Of a stretch of 64,000 nt of DNA, positions 1-8,624 are shown piece by piece; the first letter of the stretch is position 1, and every line of letters starts with the position of its first letter. The stretch spans positions 156,501 through 220,500 of the forward strand of contig NZ_CP038255.1 of the NCBI RefSeq assembly GCF_004564135.1. The letters are read 5' to 3'. The notes below the pieces were generated by a model that was not told where the DNA came from, made no database searches, and saw only the letters and a list, made by a program, of their open reading frames with translations. The position numbers and the translations under genes were made by a program. The stretch comes from Terasakiella sp. SH-1. Its GTDB lineage: Bacteria; Pseudomonadota; Alphaproteobacteria; Rhodospirillales; Terasakiellaceae.

Positions 1-108
1 GATCTATCGCTTCACCGATGAAGGCATGCTGGTCGAAGGCACAAACGGCGACGACGTTCTGTCCGGTGCACGCGGTGATGACACTCTGGTCGGCGGTGCC
101 GGTGATGA
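1..108 (+). repeat. Copy 1 of a 108-bp exact direct repeat inside the RTX gene
   Basis: Bases 1-108 are identical to bases 1429-1536. The copy encodes the end of the last W-type repeat and the RTX nonapeptide block. It may continue to the left, outside the window. The two copies lie 1428 bp apart in the same reading frame and bracket one set of seven repeats, as expected if a whole cassette had been duplicated in tandem. Confidence 0.9.
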
Positions 109-1909
109 TGTGGTTGAGTTCAGCGGGGCACGTGAGGATTATTCCATCGTGCAAACCAGCAACGGTCTGGTGGTCAGCGATAAGCGTCTGGTCGGTCAGG
201 GCGATGGCCGTGACGTGCTGCAAGAGATTGAGACCCTGCGCTTTAGCGATGGGGACTATAGTGTGGCCGATGCTCTGGGTGTGCGTGATCTCGGTGCTGT
301 CATGCAGGCATCTGCTCATGAAGAGCTTGTGAACACGCGTGTGATTGATGCGCAGTCCAATCCGGATACAACGGCGTTGAAAGACGGTGGTTATGTGGTG
401 AGCTGGACGTCGAACAATCAGGATGGTTCTGGTGCAGGGGTTTATGCCCAGCGTTTTGATAGCGATGGTCATCCGCAAGGTGTTGAGTTCCGTGCCAACA
501 GCCGGACTTCTCATGGGCAATTCCATTCAGCGGTTGCCAGCCTTGAAGATGGCGGCTTTGTCATGACGTGGGAAAGCCAGCATCAGGACGGGTCGGATTC
601 AGGGATTTACCATCAGCGTTTTGATGCACAGGGCAACCGGGTTGGTGCAGAAGGGCTGGTCAACAGCTATACCCCTCATAATCAGACCCGTCCGGAAATC
701 ACCGGTCTGGCCGATGGTGGGTATGTGATCACCTGGCAGTCGCAGCATCAGGATGGCTCTGGCTATGGGGCGTATGCGCAACGTTACGATGCGCAGGGCA
801 ACAAGTTTGGCAAGGAGTTCATGCTGAGTGATGTGGGCAGTGGTGATCAGGCTTACCTGGATGTTACGTCCCTTGAAGACGGTGGCTTTGTTGCAACCTG
901 GGGCTCGCGTGGGGACATTCGAGCACAGGTGTTTGATGCCGACAGCGAACGTGTGAATGGTGGCGAGGTTCTGGTCAACCTGCAGACGCGTGACGATCAG
1001 AATGAACCGAAGATTTCTGCACTAAGTGGCGGTGGCTTTGTGGTGAGCTGGCACAGCAAAAACCATGATGGCGATGGGTATGGCGTTTATACACGTCGTT
1101 TTGATGCCAAGGGTCAGGCGATTGATACACGTGATGTGCTGGTGAACCAGTATGTTCGCTCCAATCAAATGCATAGCAGCGTGACGGGCCTGGATGACGG
1201 TGGTTATTTTGTGACCTGGTCGTCTTATGGTCAGGATGGCGACAACTGGGGTGTTTATGGGCGTCGTTATAGTGTTGACGGTCAGGCCATGGGCAATGAG
1301 TTCCGGATGAACAATTACACGGGCAGTTGGCAGATTGCCCCTGATGTGTCCAGCCTTGAAGACGGTTCTGTACTTGTAACCTGGCATTCCCATGGTCAGG
1401 ACGGTTCCAACGACGGGATCTATAGCAAGATCTATCGCTTCACCGATGAAGGCATGCTGGTCGAAGGCACAAACGGCGACGACGTTCTGTCCGGTGCACG
1501 CGGTGATGACACTCTGGTCGGCGGTGCCGGTGATGACACCTACTTGTTTGAGCTTGGTGATGGAAATGATTTAATTATCAACCATAATGAAGGCGCAAGT
1601 AACGATACCCTTTTGTTTGGAGAGCAAATTGACAAAGATCAGTTGTGGTTCTCGCGTGATGGCAATGACCTGAAGGTACAAGTTATTGGGACGAAGGATA
1701 CTATCGTTGTTGATGATTGGTACGAGGATAATGGTGCCAATCAGGTTGCTGAATTTGAAACATCAACAGGTGACACGATAACGTCTACCAATGTGGAGAA
1801 CCTCGTACAGGCAATGGCTAGCTTTACTGCACCAATTGAGGGCGAAATGGAGCTGTCTCAGGATTTGCAAGGAGCACTCGATCCGGTTATTGCTGCAAAT
1901 TGGGAGTAA
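2..1909 (+). CDS. Large RTX-type type I secreted protein, C-terminal part (5' end outside window)
   Basis: The frame is open from base 2, so the true start lies upstream and only about 635 C-terminal residues are seen. Two short RTX nonapeptide blocks (GTNGDDVLSGARGDDTL and GGAGDD) flank seven repeats of roughly 45-60 residues built on DGG(Y/F)VVxWxSxxQDGSGxGVYxQRFDxxG. One of the seven is shortened. Seven consecutive copies could form a seven-bladed propeller (inference). After the second RTX block comes a segment resembling the haemolysin-type calcium-binding-related domain (DTYLFELGDGNDLI, then DTIVVDDWY), and the tail is short and acidic, as in type I secreted proteins. The likely role is a calcium-stabilised, surface-released adhesin or S-layer-like protein. 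No type I exporter genes are in the window, and no enzyme motif is visible. Confidence 0.75.
   Translation: MYRFTDEGMLVEGTNGDDVLSGARGDDTLVGGAGDDVVEFSGAREDYSIVQTSNGLVVSDKRLVGQGDGRDVLQEIETLRFSDGDYSVADALGVRDLGAVMQASAHEELVNTRVIDAQSNPDTTALKDGGYVVSWTSNNQDGSGAGVYAQRFDSDGHPQGVEFRANSRTSHGQFHSAVASLEDGGFVMTWESQHQDGSDSGIYHQRFDAQGNRVGAEGLVNSYTPHNQTRPEITGLADGGYVITWQSQHQDGSGYGAYAQRYDAQGNKFGKEFMLSDVGSGDQAYLDVTSLEDGGFVATWGSRGDIRAQVFDADSERVNGGEVLVNLQTRDDQNEPKISALSGGGFVVSWHSKNHDGDGYGVYTRRFDAKGQAIDTRDVLVNQYVRSNQMHSSVTGLDDGGYFVTWSSYGQDGDNWGVYGRRYSVDGQAMGNEFRMNNYTGSWQIAPDVSSLEDGSVLVTWHSHGQDGSNDGIYSKIYRFTDEGMLVEGTNGDDVLSGARGDDTLVGGAGDDTYLFELGDGNDLIINHNEGASNDTLLFGEQIDKDQLWFSRDGNDLKVQVIGTKDTIVVDDWYEDNGANQVAEFETSTGDTITSTNVENLVQAMASFTAPIEGEMELSQDLQGALDPVIAANWE
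1429..1536 (+). repeat. Copy 2 of the 108-bp exact direct repeat
   Basis: Identical to bases 1-108. Downstream of the identity the sequences differ completely: copy 1 leads into another repeat cassette and copy 2 leads into the C-terminal calcium-binding-related domain. Confidence 0.9.
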
Positions 1910-1974
1910 TTGTTAGATCTCAAAGCCTATTTAAGGCTGATAGAGAATGAAGGGCATCTGAGTGTCCTGAAAGG

Positions 1975-2010
1975 AAAGTCCATTAGGTGTTGTGCTTAAT
2001 GGACTTTTTC
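1975..2010 (+). terminator. Rho-independent terminator of the RTX gene
   Basis: An 11-bp perfect stem (AAAGTCCATTA at 1975-1985 pairing with 1997-2007) with an 11-base loop is followed by a T-rich run on the plus strand. It lies about 65 bases after the RTX stop codon. Confidence 0.8.
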
Positions 2011-2014
2011 TGTT

Positions 2015-2185
2015 TTAATTTTTTTTGGGGGTAACAGACATCATTTCACTTTCCTTGGACAACCACTGGTTCAACGTGGGTATGCCAATGTCAAGATGAG
2101 CTGCAACTTGTTTGTGAGATAGCTTACTTGTCCGTGCAAGTGGAATAACGGCATGTTTAGATTTATCAGATTTTTTGAGACTCAT
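2015..2185 (-). CDS. Small helix-turn-helix protein, 56 residues, possible transposase remnant
   Basis: A short lysine-rich ORF starts with ATG at 2185, six bases after a strong Shine-Dalgarno run (AGGGGGG). It contains a helix-turn-helix-like stretch, LSHKQVAAHLDIGIPTLNQW, of the kind found at the N-terminus of IS3-type OrfA transposase subunits and small DNA-binding proteins. It ends in a lysine-rich tail with no further domain. It could be a truncated transposase subunit or an independent small regulator. No inverted repeats or transposase catalytic domain are nearby. The rest of the interval 1910-2308 holds only the terminator at 1975-2010, and nothing else was recognised. Confidence 0.45.
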   Translation of the reverse strand: MSLKKSDKSKHAVIPLARTSKLSHKQVAAHLDIGIPTLNQWLSKESEMMSVTPKKN

Positions 2186-2308
2186 TTATACCCCCCTGTA
2201 AATCTCAATTTAACAGAAGGTAATCTCCAGGTTTAAGGAGCATGTCCATGTTTTTGATCGGACGTGATTTTACGTATTTAATCAATCGGCAAGAAATATT
2301 TTTGAGGA

Positions 2309-3355
2309 TTATTCAAAATAGTTTTCTGTGGCGCGGGCGAAGGCTTCCAGGACTTTGGGGGCATGAATGCCTCTTTTTTCCAGGGCGCTTTTGCGCATGG
2401 CAACAAGATATTGTTCTGATGAGGTAATCGGGATGTCTTTGATTTCTTTACCGTCTTTTAAAATATGCAGGGCATATTCGGCGGCGGTTTCGCCTTGTTC
2501 ATAAGGTGAGGCCCCGACCGAGATCATGATGCCATCGCGTGTGTTGAAATCATTGATGCCAATCACGGGAATGGGGGAGTTTGCCTCCGTCCAGCTGCCG
2601 ACTTCGGTGGATGTGACGAATTTCCGCTCATTGGCCTTATCTTCATCATTGCGATACATTTTACGATAGGCACCAACCAACAAGAGGTCAGCCGTGTTAT
2701 CAACGGTGCGTACATAGCTTTGCCAAGCTTCAAACGTATCGAAGGCGATGGGAGACTGGAAGTCTAAAGCTGTCCATTGGTTATCGGTCAAAAATTTCGC
2801 ATCAATTGAGGCGGAGAAAGACGTGTCGCTGGCAAAGACTGCCTTTGGCAGCTTGTCTTTGAAATGATCAGCAAAAAGCATTTTGACGAGTTCTTCAACG
2901 GCATCAACGGGTTTGCATTCCAAAATGCCTGTCGCATTTGTGGCTTCGCGATAGCCATAGGATTCCTGACAGCCATTGACCCCGGCAAAAACGATCTTCA
3001 TTTTGGGATCGTTGATGTAATGTTTTGCGGCCAGTTTTTGTGCATTGTCATCAATGGCGATGAGGACATCGGGCTGCATATCATCAATGGCTTTGCGTGC
3101 GGCAACGCCTGCGCGGTGTTTAAAGTTTTTGCCGCCTTTTTTCTTGGTCCCCATATAATGGTAGCGAATATCCAGCCAGCTTTCCTGTTCCAGAATGCGC
3201 TCCAGCCCGACATTAATTTCACGGGTCCAGATATAGTCAGTCGAATAACTGTGCAGGATTAAAACAGTTGGTCTGGACATATTGAGCCACAGCACAAACA
3301 GAATAAACCCCAGAAAAAAAGCCCCCATTGTGAGGTTTCTTAAAATGACGGTCAT
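2309..3355 (-). CDS. Membrane-anchored ABC_sub_bind-type periplasmic binding protein
   Basis: This 348-residue protein has an N-terminal hydrophobic segment (about residues 8-25) that probably anchors it, followed by a fold resembling the ABC_sub_bind family (PTVLILHSYSTDYIWTREI, VLIAIDDNAQKLA, KIVFAGVNG, IPVIGINDFNTRDG). Family members bind small ligands in the periplasm, and some act as sensory rather than transport proteins. No ABC permease or ATPase gene is nearby, so a sensory or accessory role seems more likely than uptake. Its ATG overlaps the stop of the upstream CNB-SLC13 gene (TAATG), which indicates translational coupling. It is the last gene of the four-gene operon. The ligand is unknown. 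Confidence 0.7.
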   Translation of the reverse strand: MTVILRNLTMGAFFLGFILFVLWLNMSRPTVLILHSYSTDYIWTREINVGLERILEQESWLDIRYHYMGTKKKGGKNFKHRAGVAARKAIDDMQPDVLIAIDDNAQKLAAKHYINDPKMKIVFAGVNGCQESYGYREATNATGILECKPVDAVEELVKMLFADHFKDKLPKAVFASDTSFSASIDAKFLTDNQWTALDFQSPIAFDTFEAWQSYVRTVDNTADLLLVGAYRKMYRNDEDKANERKFVTSTEVGSWTEANSPIPVIGINDFNTRDGIMISVGASPYEQGETAAEYALHILKDGKEIKDIPITSSEQYLVAMRKSALEKRGIHAPKVLEAFARATENYFE

Positions 3356-5250
3356 TAGAGTAACCCCAGATACTGCCAGAAAGGAATAGAGGCATAAATT
3401 GCAATCAGCTTAAAGCCGAAGGTCAAAAAGTTCAGGATAACCAGCTTGCGATCATCAGCACGCCCCTGTGGCCCGACCAAAGAAACAAACATGGTGTAAT
3501 AAGATGCCTGATAGGGCCATAGGAAGTTTTCAGCCAACAACAAAATAATAAAACCGACAACCCATGGGTTGACCCCGATATTGATGGCTGTGGGGATTAA
3601 TAAAGTGGCGAAAATAATCACGGTGGCATTGATGGGCAGGGCCAAACGGATGACAAAAATCGTTGCGGCCAAGACGAGGATAAACAGGTTGAACTCGTTT
3701 TCCATATAAGTCCCAAGCCAGGAAATTTGCTGGCTGAGCCAGTCATCCAGTTCAACATAACGCATGGCCCGCACAACACCGATTAAGGCCCCAAGAAAAA
3801 TCAGGAAGCTCCAGTCAATTTTCTCACGAAAAGCTTTTTTGCCAAGAAAGCCAAAAATCAGAAGGGACATGACAATGGCGAGGGCAACCCAAGGGATCTC
3901 AATGCCGTGTAATCCCGTGGTCAGGAAACTGGCAAAAAGGACGCCAAGGCCGAACATACAGGCCCATTCTGGCGGGGTGATCGGGCCTAAAATCCGCTTT
4001 TGTTGCAGGACCAGGGATTTGGAAATGGACGGATTGCTTTTGTTGCGAAACAGAAGCCAAAGCCCCAGAAAATAAAGTGCCATCAAAATCGCCCCGCAAA
4101 GGGAGGCTGCATAAAGCCAGTAGAGCCACTGAAAACGAAATTGCTCCTGAAACGGCAGCATACCGAAAATCACAAAATTAACGGATTTACTGCTGAGGAA
4201 AACTGCAGAGAGCAGGCTGACCCCACCAACGACACTCCCCGCCAGACGAGAGGCTTCGGCCTTGGCATCAGCGGGTTTAAAAGCGCGCAACAGGTCAGAC
4301 ATAAAGGGGGAGACAATGGCAATCCGCCCATTGGTCGTCGGTACCATAGGGGTCAGCGCTGTGCCTGTGATGAATAAACTGAAATTATACCACGCCTTAT
4401 GGGCAGGGCCGAGTTGCAACAACCATAAAAGGGCACGGAAACTCAGACCTGAAAAGGTAATGACGGCACTGAGACCCAGAATACTTAAGGCCATAAAGAA
4501 ACTGTCAGAGGCAAAACCACCCAGGGCAATATCTGGCGGGGCAACACCGGTTAGGATAATACTGAGAACGAGAAACAGGGCGGGGACGAAATCCGGCAGT
4601 AAACGAAAGACCCACATGCTAATGGCGGAACTGAGTGTGCAAAGCAAATAAAGCGCCTGCGTGTTGGGCAGGCTATCGCTTGCATGAAAATACCAAAACA
4701 GCAAAAGAGGGGCGCATAAGGCTACCAGCCAGCCCAGAAACAGGCGAGGGGAGTCTTTGCTTTTATTTGAGGCCGTATGATGCCGGGTGCCCGTTTCATT
4801 GGTATCGGGGTTTAAACGTCCGCCAAAAGAGGCGAGCAGACGACTTTTTAATGCAGGTTGTTCGGCCAGTTTGGAAATGGCCTTTGCTGGCATGACAAGA
4901 ACTTTGGCAGGGGTCGAGGCTTTGATGGTTGCCCCATAGCGATCAAGGCCAATGGCGGCTTCTTCCCCAAGAAAACCATTTTGGATGGTGATTATTTGAC
5001 CATCTTTTTCGATAATTTCAAAAGCCCCTTCCAAAATAAGAAACATTTCAGCAGCTGGGCGTTCTTCTTGTTGCAAGACCTCACCGGGTTGGAGAGAACG
5101 TTCTTTTACATAAGGCAGAAAGCGAGCCAACTCGGCAGGGGAGCAACTTTGAAAGGTTGCTTCTGATAACAATGCGCTTGCAAGGTTATGATGGTCCGGT
5201 GTCGGGAGGGCTGAAGCCGGGGCGACACGATCAGGCACCAAAGAGCGCAT
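3355..5250 (-). CDS. Cyclic-nucleotide-binding domain fused to an SLC13/DASS-type anion transporter
   Basis: Residues about 30-150 form a CNB domain: a beta-roll with LQPGEVLQQEERPAAEMFLILEG and a phosphate-binding-cassette-like stretch LGEEAAIGLDRYGATI that keeps the Glu and Arg positions. Residues about 165-630 form a polytopic membrane protein resembling the SLC13 divalent-anion:sodium symporter family, with motifs such as PMVPTTNGRIAIVSP and LALPINATVIIFATLLIP and roughly 11-13 hydrophobic helices. Known family members carry dicarboxylates, citrate or sulfate. Substrate here is unknown, and cyclic-nucleotide control is an inference from the fusion. The start overlaps the end of the GAF gene by 20 bases, and the stop overlaps the ABC_sub_bind start. 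Confidence 0.75.
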   Translation of the reverse strand: MRSLVPDRVAPASALPTPDHHNLASALLSEATFQSCSPAELARFLPYVKERSLQPGEVLQQEERPAAEMFLILEGAFEIIEKDGQIITIQNGFLGEEAAIGLDRYGATIKASTPAKVLVMPAKAISKLAEQPALKSRLLASFGGRLNPDTNETGTRHHTASNKSKDSPRLFLGWLVALCAPLLLFWYFHASDSLPNTQALYLLCTLSSAISMWVFRLLPDFVPALFLVLSIILTGVAPPDIALGGFASDSFFMALSILGLSAVITFSGLSFRALLWLLQLGPAHKAWYNFSLFITGTALTPMVPTTNGRIAIVSPFMSDLLRAFKPADAKAEASRLAGSVVGGVSLLSAVFLSSKSVNFVIFGMLPFQEQFRFQWLYWLYAASLCGAILMALYFLGLWLLFRNKSNPSISKSLVLQQKRILGPITPPEWACMFGLGVLFASFLTTGLHGIEIPWVALAIVMSLLIFGFLGKKAFREKIDWSFLIFLGALIGVVRAMRYVELDDWLSQQISWLGTYMENEFNLFILVLAATIFVIRLALPINATVIIFATLLIPTAINIGVNPWVVGFIILLLAENFLWPYQASYYTMFVSLVGPQGRADDRKLVILNFLTFGFKLIAIYASIPFWQYLGLL

Positions 5251-5806
5251 GCCACAGTTCCTTTAATTTTTTAAGAAAGAAGGGTTGGGTTTTTTCAATG
5301 TAGTAGGCCGTGGTGAGTTCATGGGCCACTTTCATAGTCATATTTTCAAGGTGGGTTTGGTCTGTTTTGCTGAAGGGACCACCTTGTTTGTTGAGCATCT
5401 GAGCAACACCGATAATGTCGCCTTCCAGTGTTTGGATCGGGACACATAGAATATTGCGTGTGGTAAACCCGGTGTTGGCATCAATCTCTTTATTAAACCG
5501 TTCATCATCATAGGCATCATCAATGATCAGGCTTTCCCCGGTGGAAAAAACATGACCTGCGATCCCTGTGTCGGGAGCAATGCGAATTTCTTCGGTCAGG
5601 TTGCCCATGGCAATGCGGGAAAACAGCTCGTGTGTTGTGTCGTCATAAAGAAACAGCGTGCCCCGTTCGGCGTTACTTTCCATTGTGGTGATTTCCAACA
5701 GGCAGAACAGGACTTCATCCAGACTATCCTTGTCAGAAATTTCCTGTGAAATGTCCAGCAACAGCTCGGTATGGCGGGGGTTTCGGCTTGTGGCATCAGG
5801 CGGCAT
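5231..5806 (-). CDS. Stand-alone GAF domain protein with NKFDE-like motif
   Basis: This 191-residue soluble protein consists of one GAF domain (about residues 20-165) and a short basic tail. The domain carries TRNILCVPIQ, IIGVAQMLNK and then a spaced F, D and E (NKQGGPFSKTDQTHLE). This matches the NKFDE signature of cyclic-nucleotide-binding GAF domains in phosphodiesterases and adenylyl cyclases. No catalytic domain is attached, so it probably works in trans, for example on the neighbouring channel or transporter (inference). The ATG lies inside the end of the upstream MscS-fusion gene (11-base overlap), and its 3' end overlaps the next gene by 20 bases. Confidence 0.75.
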   Translation of the reverse strand: MPPDATSRNPRHTELLLDISQEISDKDSLDEVLFCLLEITTMESNAERGTLFLYDDTTHELFSRIAMGNLTEEIRIAPDTGIAGHVFSTGESLIIDDAYDDERFNKEIDANTGFTTRNILCVPIQTLEGDIIGVAQMLNKQGGPFSKTDQTHLENMTMKVAHELTTAYYIEKTQPFFLKKLKELWHALFGA

Positions 5807-8624
5807 CTGTTTGGAGGCTTTCAGTTTGCGGTGGTTTCAGTTCGTTGATGAACTGCCAGATTTCATTCCAAATGCGGTTGACCACATCTTTGTCGGCATC
5901 GGTGGCATGAACGATTTTAACCGCGTATTCGATATGTTTGGTGGTGACAGTTTTTACGCTAATGGCGATTTTATCTGTGCCATCAATAGCTTCACCAATT
6001 TCCTTGACCTTTGCCATGACCATATGGGGGTCAAAACAACGGTCCAGACTGATGGTCAGGTCGCCTTTTACCACGGCATTGGAACTGCTGAGGTTATTGA
6101 TTGTGGTGTTGGCCATGGTGCCATTGGGCACAGAGATGATGGTTTTATCATTGGTTTTGATTTTGGTAGCTCGCCAGTTCATATCGACGACTTCACCGGA
6201 AATATTATTAACCTTTACCTTGTCGCCAATCTTGAAGCTTTTTTCCAGACTGATGGCAATGCCGGAGAAAATATTGATCAGGTTTGGTTGCAGGGCCAGA
6301 CCAATGATCATGGCAAGCAGGCCAGAAGTCGCCAGCAGTTTGGTCAGATCTTGTTCAAAGACAAAGGCAAGCAGCCCGAGGACGGACAGGGCATAAATGA
6401 TCACCATGCCAAAGTTGCGCACAATTCGGGGAATGGGGCGATCAGTTTTTTTCTCAAGAGGGGCCCAGACAAATAGGGCGACGGCGCGCTGAATGAAGTG
6501 TCCACCTATCAGCCACCAGGCAACTTCGAAACCATTGCTAATGGCTTGTAAATACATATGGCCCCAACGTTCAGCACACCATCCTAAAATAACGGCTTCG
6601 CCTGCTGAAAGGAGAACCATCCAGGTGAGAACATCAGACAGCCAGACAGGCCATTCTTTATGAATGCCGGGGTTCTTTTCAGCAATAAACATAAAACCAA
6701 GAACAGCCAGAATGCTCAGGGCAAGAGCTGTTCCCTGAATGGCTGGCGGGATAATGCCGCGCAGGCGCAAACGGTTTTCTGAAACAGAGAGCATCATGGT
6801 GAAACGGGAATAATCCGATAAATCTGAAACCGCTGATAAAAGTTCCGGGTTGCCGTAAGCTTCTTTACGCATGCTGTCTTGAAAAACAGCCGCATCACGA
6901 ATGGCCCAGTCGGTCGATCCATCAAAGAGACGTTCTTTGCGTATTTTATTGCGCCAGTTTTGCATGCCTCCCATACCGATATCATCGGCAACATAAATCA
7001 GATTGGCACCGGGAAGGGACTGGTGGCGAAAGGAAATGCCGAGATTATATTCACCAAAGGCATCCCGGCCTTTGACGGCTTTGGCCTGAAAGCGCCCTTT
7101 GATCCGATAAAGCTGATAAGGGATTTGACCGTTCAGGCGTTTTTCAACCGCATCGCCAATTTCCAGATCACCAATGGCGTTGAGGAAATGAATGTTGTGT
7201 GGATCAAAATCAGCACCACCGCGAAACCACAGGTAAAAATCGGCTTCATAAGTCAGGGTGACAGGGTCAAAATTGGTTAGGTTGATGGGGGAAATACCTG
7301 TGTAAATGACATCTGTTTTATAAAACAGGTTATCATTCATTTCCAACACCCGCCCTTCGCTGAGGTCCAAAGACGAAACCAGGCGCGGGTTCTGGATATC
7401 TTGGAGCTGGGTGGTGGCCGAGACCAGACGATTGTCACGAAACATCCCAACATGAACGGATTTGGCCACATTACCGTTGTCGTCAAAGGAAATTAACCCT
7501 GTGATACCACGCATGGCGTTAGAGGGGCTTTTCATATCATGCAGATGGGCGTGAATGTTTTCTCGAACCTGTTGATGGTTCATGCCCTCTGTCCATGCCC
7601 CATTTTCCAGAGCCTGACCGATCAGATGAGCTGCGTCGTAATAAGCTGCGGCAGAAGAATCCGCCTCAATACCGTAGTGTTTTTCATAAAGGTGGGTGAA
7701 GTTTTGTGCCTTTTCACCCGCCACATCAAAAATCAAAGAGGAAAGGGCCAGAAGATTGTCGGTATAGAAACCCGGCTGTTTCTTTTCCTGAGGCAGGCCG
7801 TCAAACAGTTGGGGGAAGGTTTGCTTCCCGATTGAGGCACTGCCAATCATCGGCCAGTCAAACCCACGATTTTTAATATCACGAATGACAATCGCGCCTT
7901 CATCATCATGTAAGGCCAAAAAAATGAGATCGGGTTTGGGGCCTTGGGCAAGGGCACTGACAATGGCTTTGCTTTGTTCGTTGAGGTTTTTGACCTCCGT
8001 ATCCAGCTTGTGGCTGGAAAAGGCATTCAACCCCAGTTCGTTTGCACTGTTTTTGAAAGATTCATAAAGGGAGGTCCCGTATGTATCACTATCATAAATG
8101 ACGCTGATGTTCTGGTGCCCGTTGGATTTGGCGTAACGGGCGACAAACTGCCCCTGTAAGGTGTTGTCGGGCACAACCCGGAAAATCCAGTCCTTGTTTT
8201 TTGTAACAGCCGGGGCTGTCGCTGTTCCCGCAATCATGGGGGTTTTATGGGTATTATAAATGGTTGAAGCCGGGGTTGTGGTCCGGCTGGAACGGTGGCC
8301 CAGCACGGCAATCGTCTTGTTATCTGTCGCGATCTGCTGGGCGATTTTTTGAGCCTGTTCAGCGTTGTTGGCATCGTCATGGACAACAAGTTCCAGCGGG
8401 CGTTCTTCATTGCTGCGTTTGGCATTATATTCGTTAATATAAAGGCGTGCCCCGTTTTCCATCGCCTTGCCGTATACTTGATCCTTGCCGCTCATGGGGC
8501 CAACAAGGGCGATTTGATAGGGCTCGACCTGACGTTTGGTTGATAAGGATTTATCGGAAAAAACACTAAATCCCCAAACGCCTATGGTGAGTATTGCTGC
8601 CAATAAGATTAGTAAACGCTTCAT
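5796..8624 (-). CDS. Periplasmic-binding-protein / beta-sandwich / MscS channel fusion
   Basis: About 942 residues. An N-terminal signal-anchor is followed by a Peripla_BP_6 type receptor domain (about 35-390: IALVGPMSGKDQVYGKAME, VLGHRSSRTTTPAST, VIYDSDTYGTSL). A beta-rich region (about 425-620) contains YEADFYLWFRGG and AFGEYNLGISFRHQS, which resemble the extracellular domain of bacterial pentameric ligand-gated channels. Four hydrophobic helices follow, then an MscS pore helix and beta domain (about 770-900: SGLLAMIIGLALQPNLINIFSG, SFKIGDKVKV, SVPNGTMANTTI). The expected role is a ligand-gated mechanosensitive-type channel in the inner membrane. I chose ATG at 8624, behind GGGTGGAAAG, over an in-frame GTG at 8642 that lacks a ribosome binding site. 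First gene of the operon. Confidence 0.8.
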   Translation of the reverse strand: MKRLLILLAAILTIGVWGFSVFSDKSLSTKRQVEPYQIALVGPMSGKDQVYGKAMENGARLYINEYNAKRSNEERPLELVVHDDANNAEQAQKIAQQIATDNKTIAVLGHRSSRTTTPASTIYNTHKTPMIAGTATAPAVTKNKDWIFRVVPDNTLQGQFVARYAKSNGHQNISVIYDSDTYGTSLYESFKNSANELGLNAFSSHKLDTEVKNLNEQSKAIVSALAQGPKPDLIFLALHDDEGAIVIRDIKNRGFDWPMIGSASIGKQTFPQLFDGLPQEKKQPGFYTDNLLALSSLIFDVAGEKAQNFTHLYEKHYGIEADSSAAAYYDAAHLIGQALENGAWTEGMNHQQVRENIHAHLHDMKSPSNAMRGITGLISFDDNGNVAKSVHVGMFRDNRLVSATTQLQDIQNPRLVSSLDLSEGRVLEMNDNLFYKTDVIYTGISPINLTNFDPVTLTYEADFYLWFRGGADFDPHNIHFLNAIGDLEIGDAVEKRLNGQIPYQLYRIKGRFQAKAVKGRDAFGEYNLGISFRHQSLPGANLIYVADDIGMGGMQNWRNKIRKERLFDGSTDWAIRDAAVFQDSMRKEAYGNPELLSAVSDLSDYSRFTMMLSVSENRLRLRGIIPPAIQGTALALSILAVLGFMFIAEKNPGIHKEWPVWLSDVLTWMVLLSAGEAVILGWCAERWGHMYLQAISNGFEVAWWLIGGHFIQRAVALFVWAPLEKKTDRPIPRIVRNFGMVIIYALSVLGLLAFVFEQDLTKLLATSGLLAMIIGLALQPNLINIFSGIAISLEKSFKIGDKVKVNNISGEVVDMNWRATKIKTNDKTIISVPNGTMANTTINNLSSSNAVVKGDLTISLDRCFDPHMVMAKVKEIGEAIDGTDKIAISVKTVTTKHIEYAVKIVHATDADKDVVNRIWNEIWQFINELKPPQTESLQTDAA

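Noticed and set aside
5658-6476. A 272-codon open frame antisense to the GAF and MscS-fusion genes
   Set aside because: It lies opposite two well-supported genes with clear domains, has no recognisable motif, and its length is explained by codon bias of the real strand.
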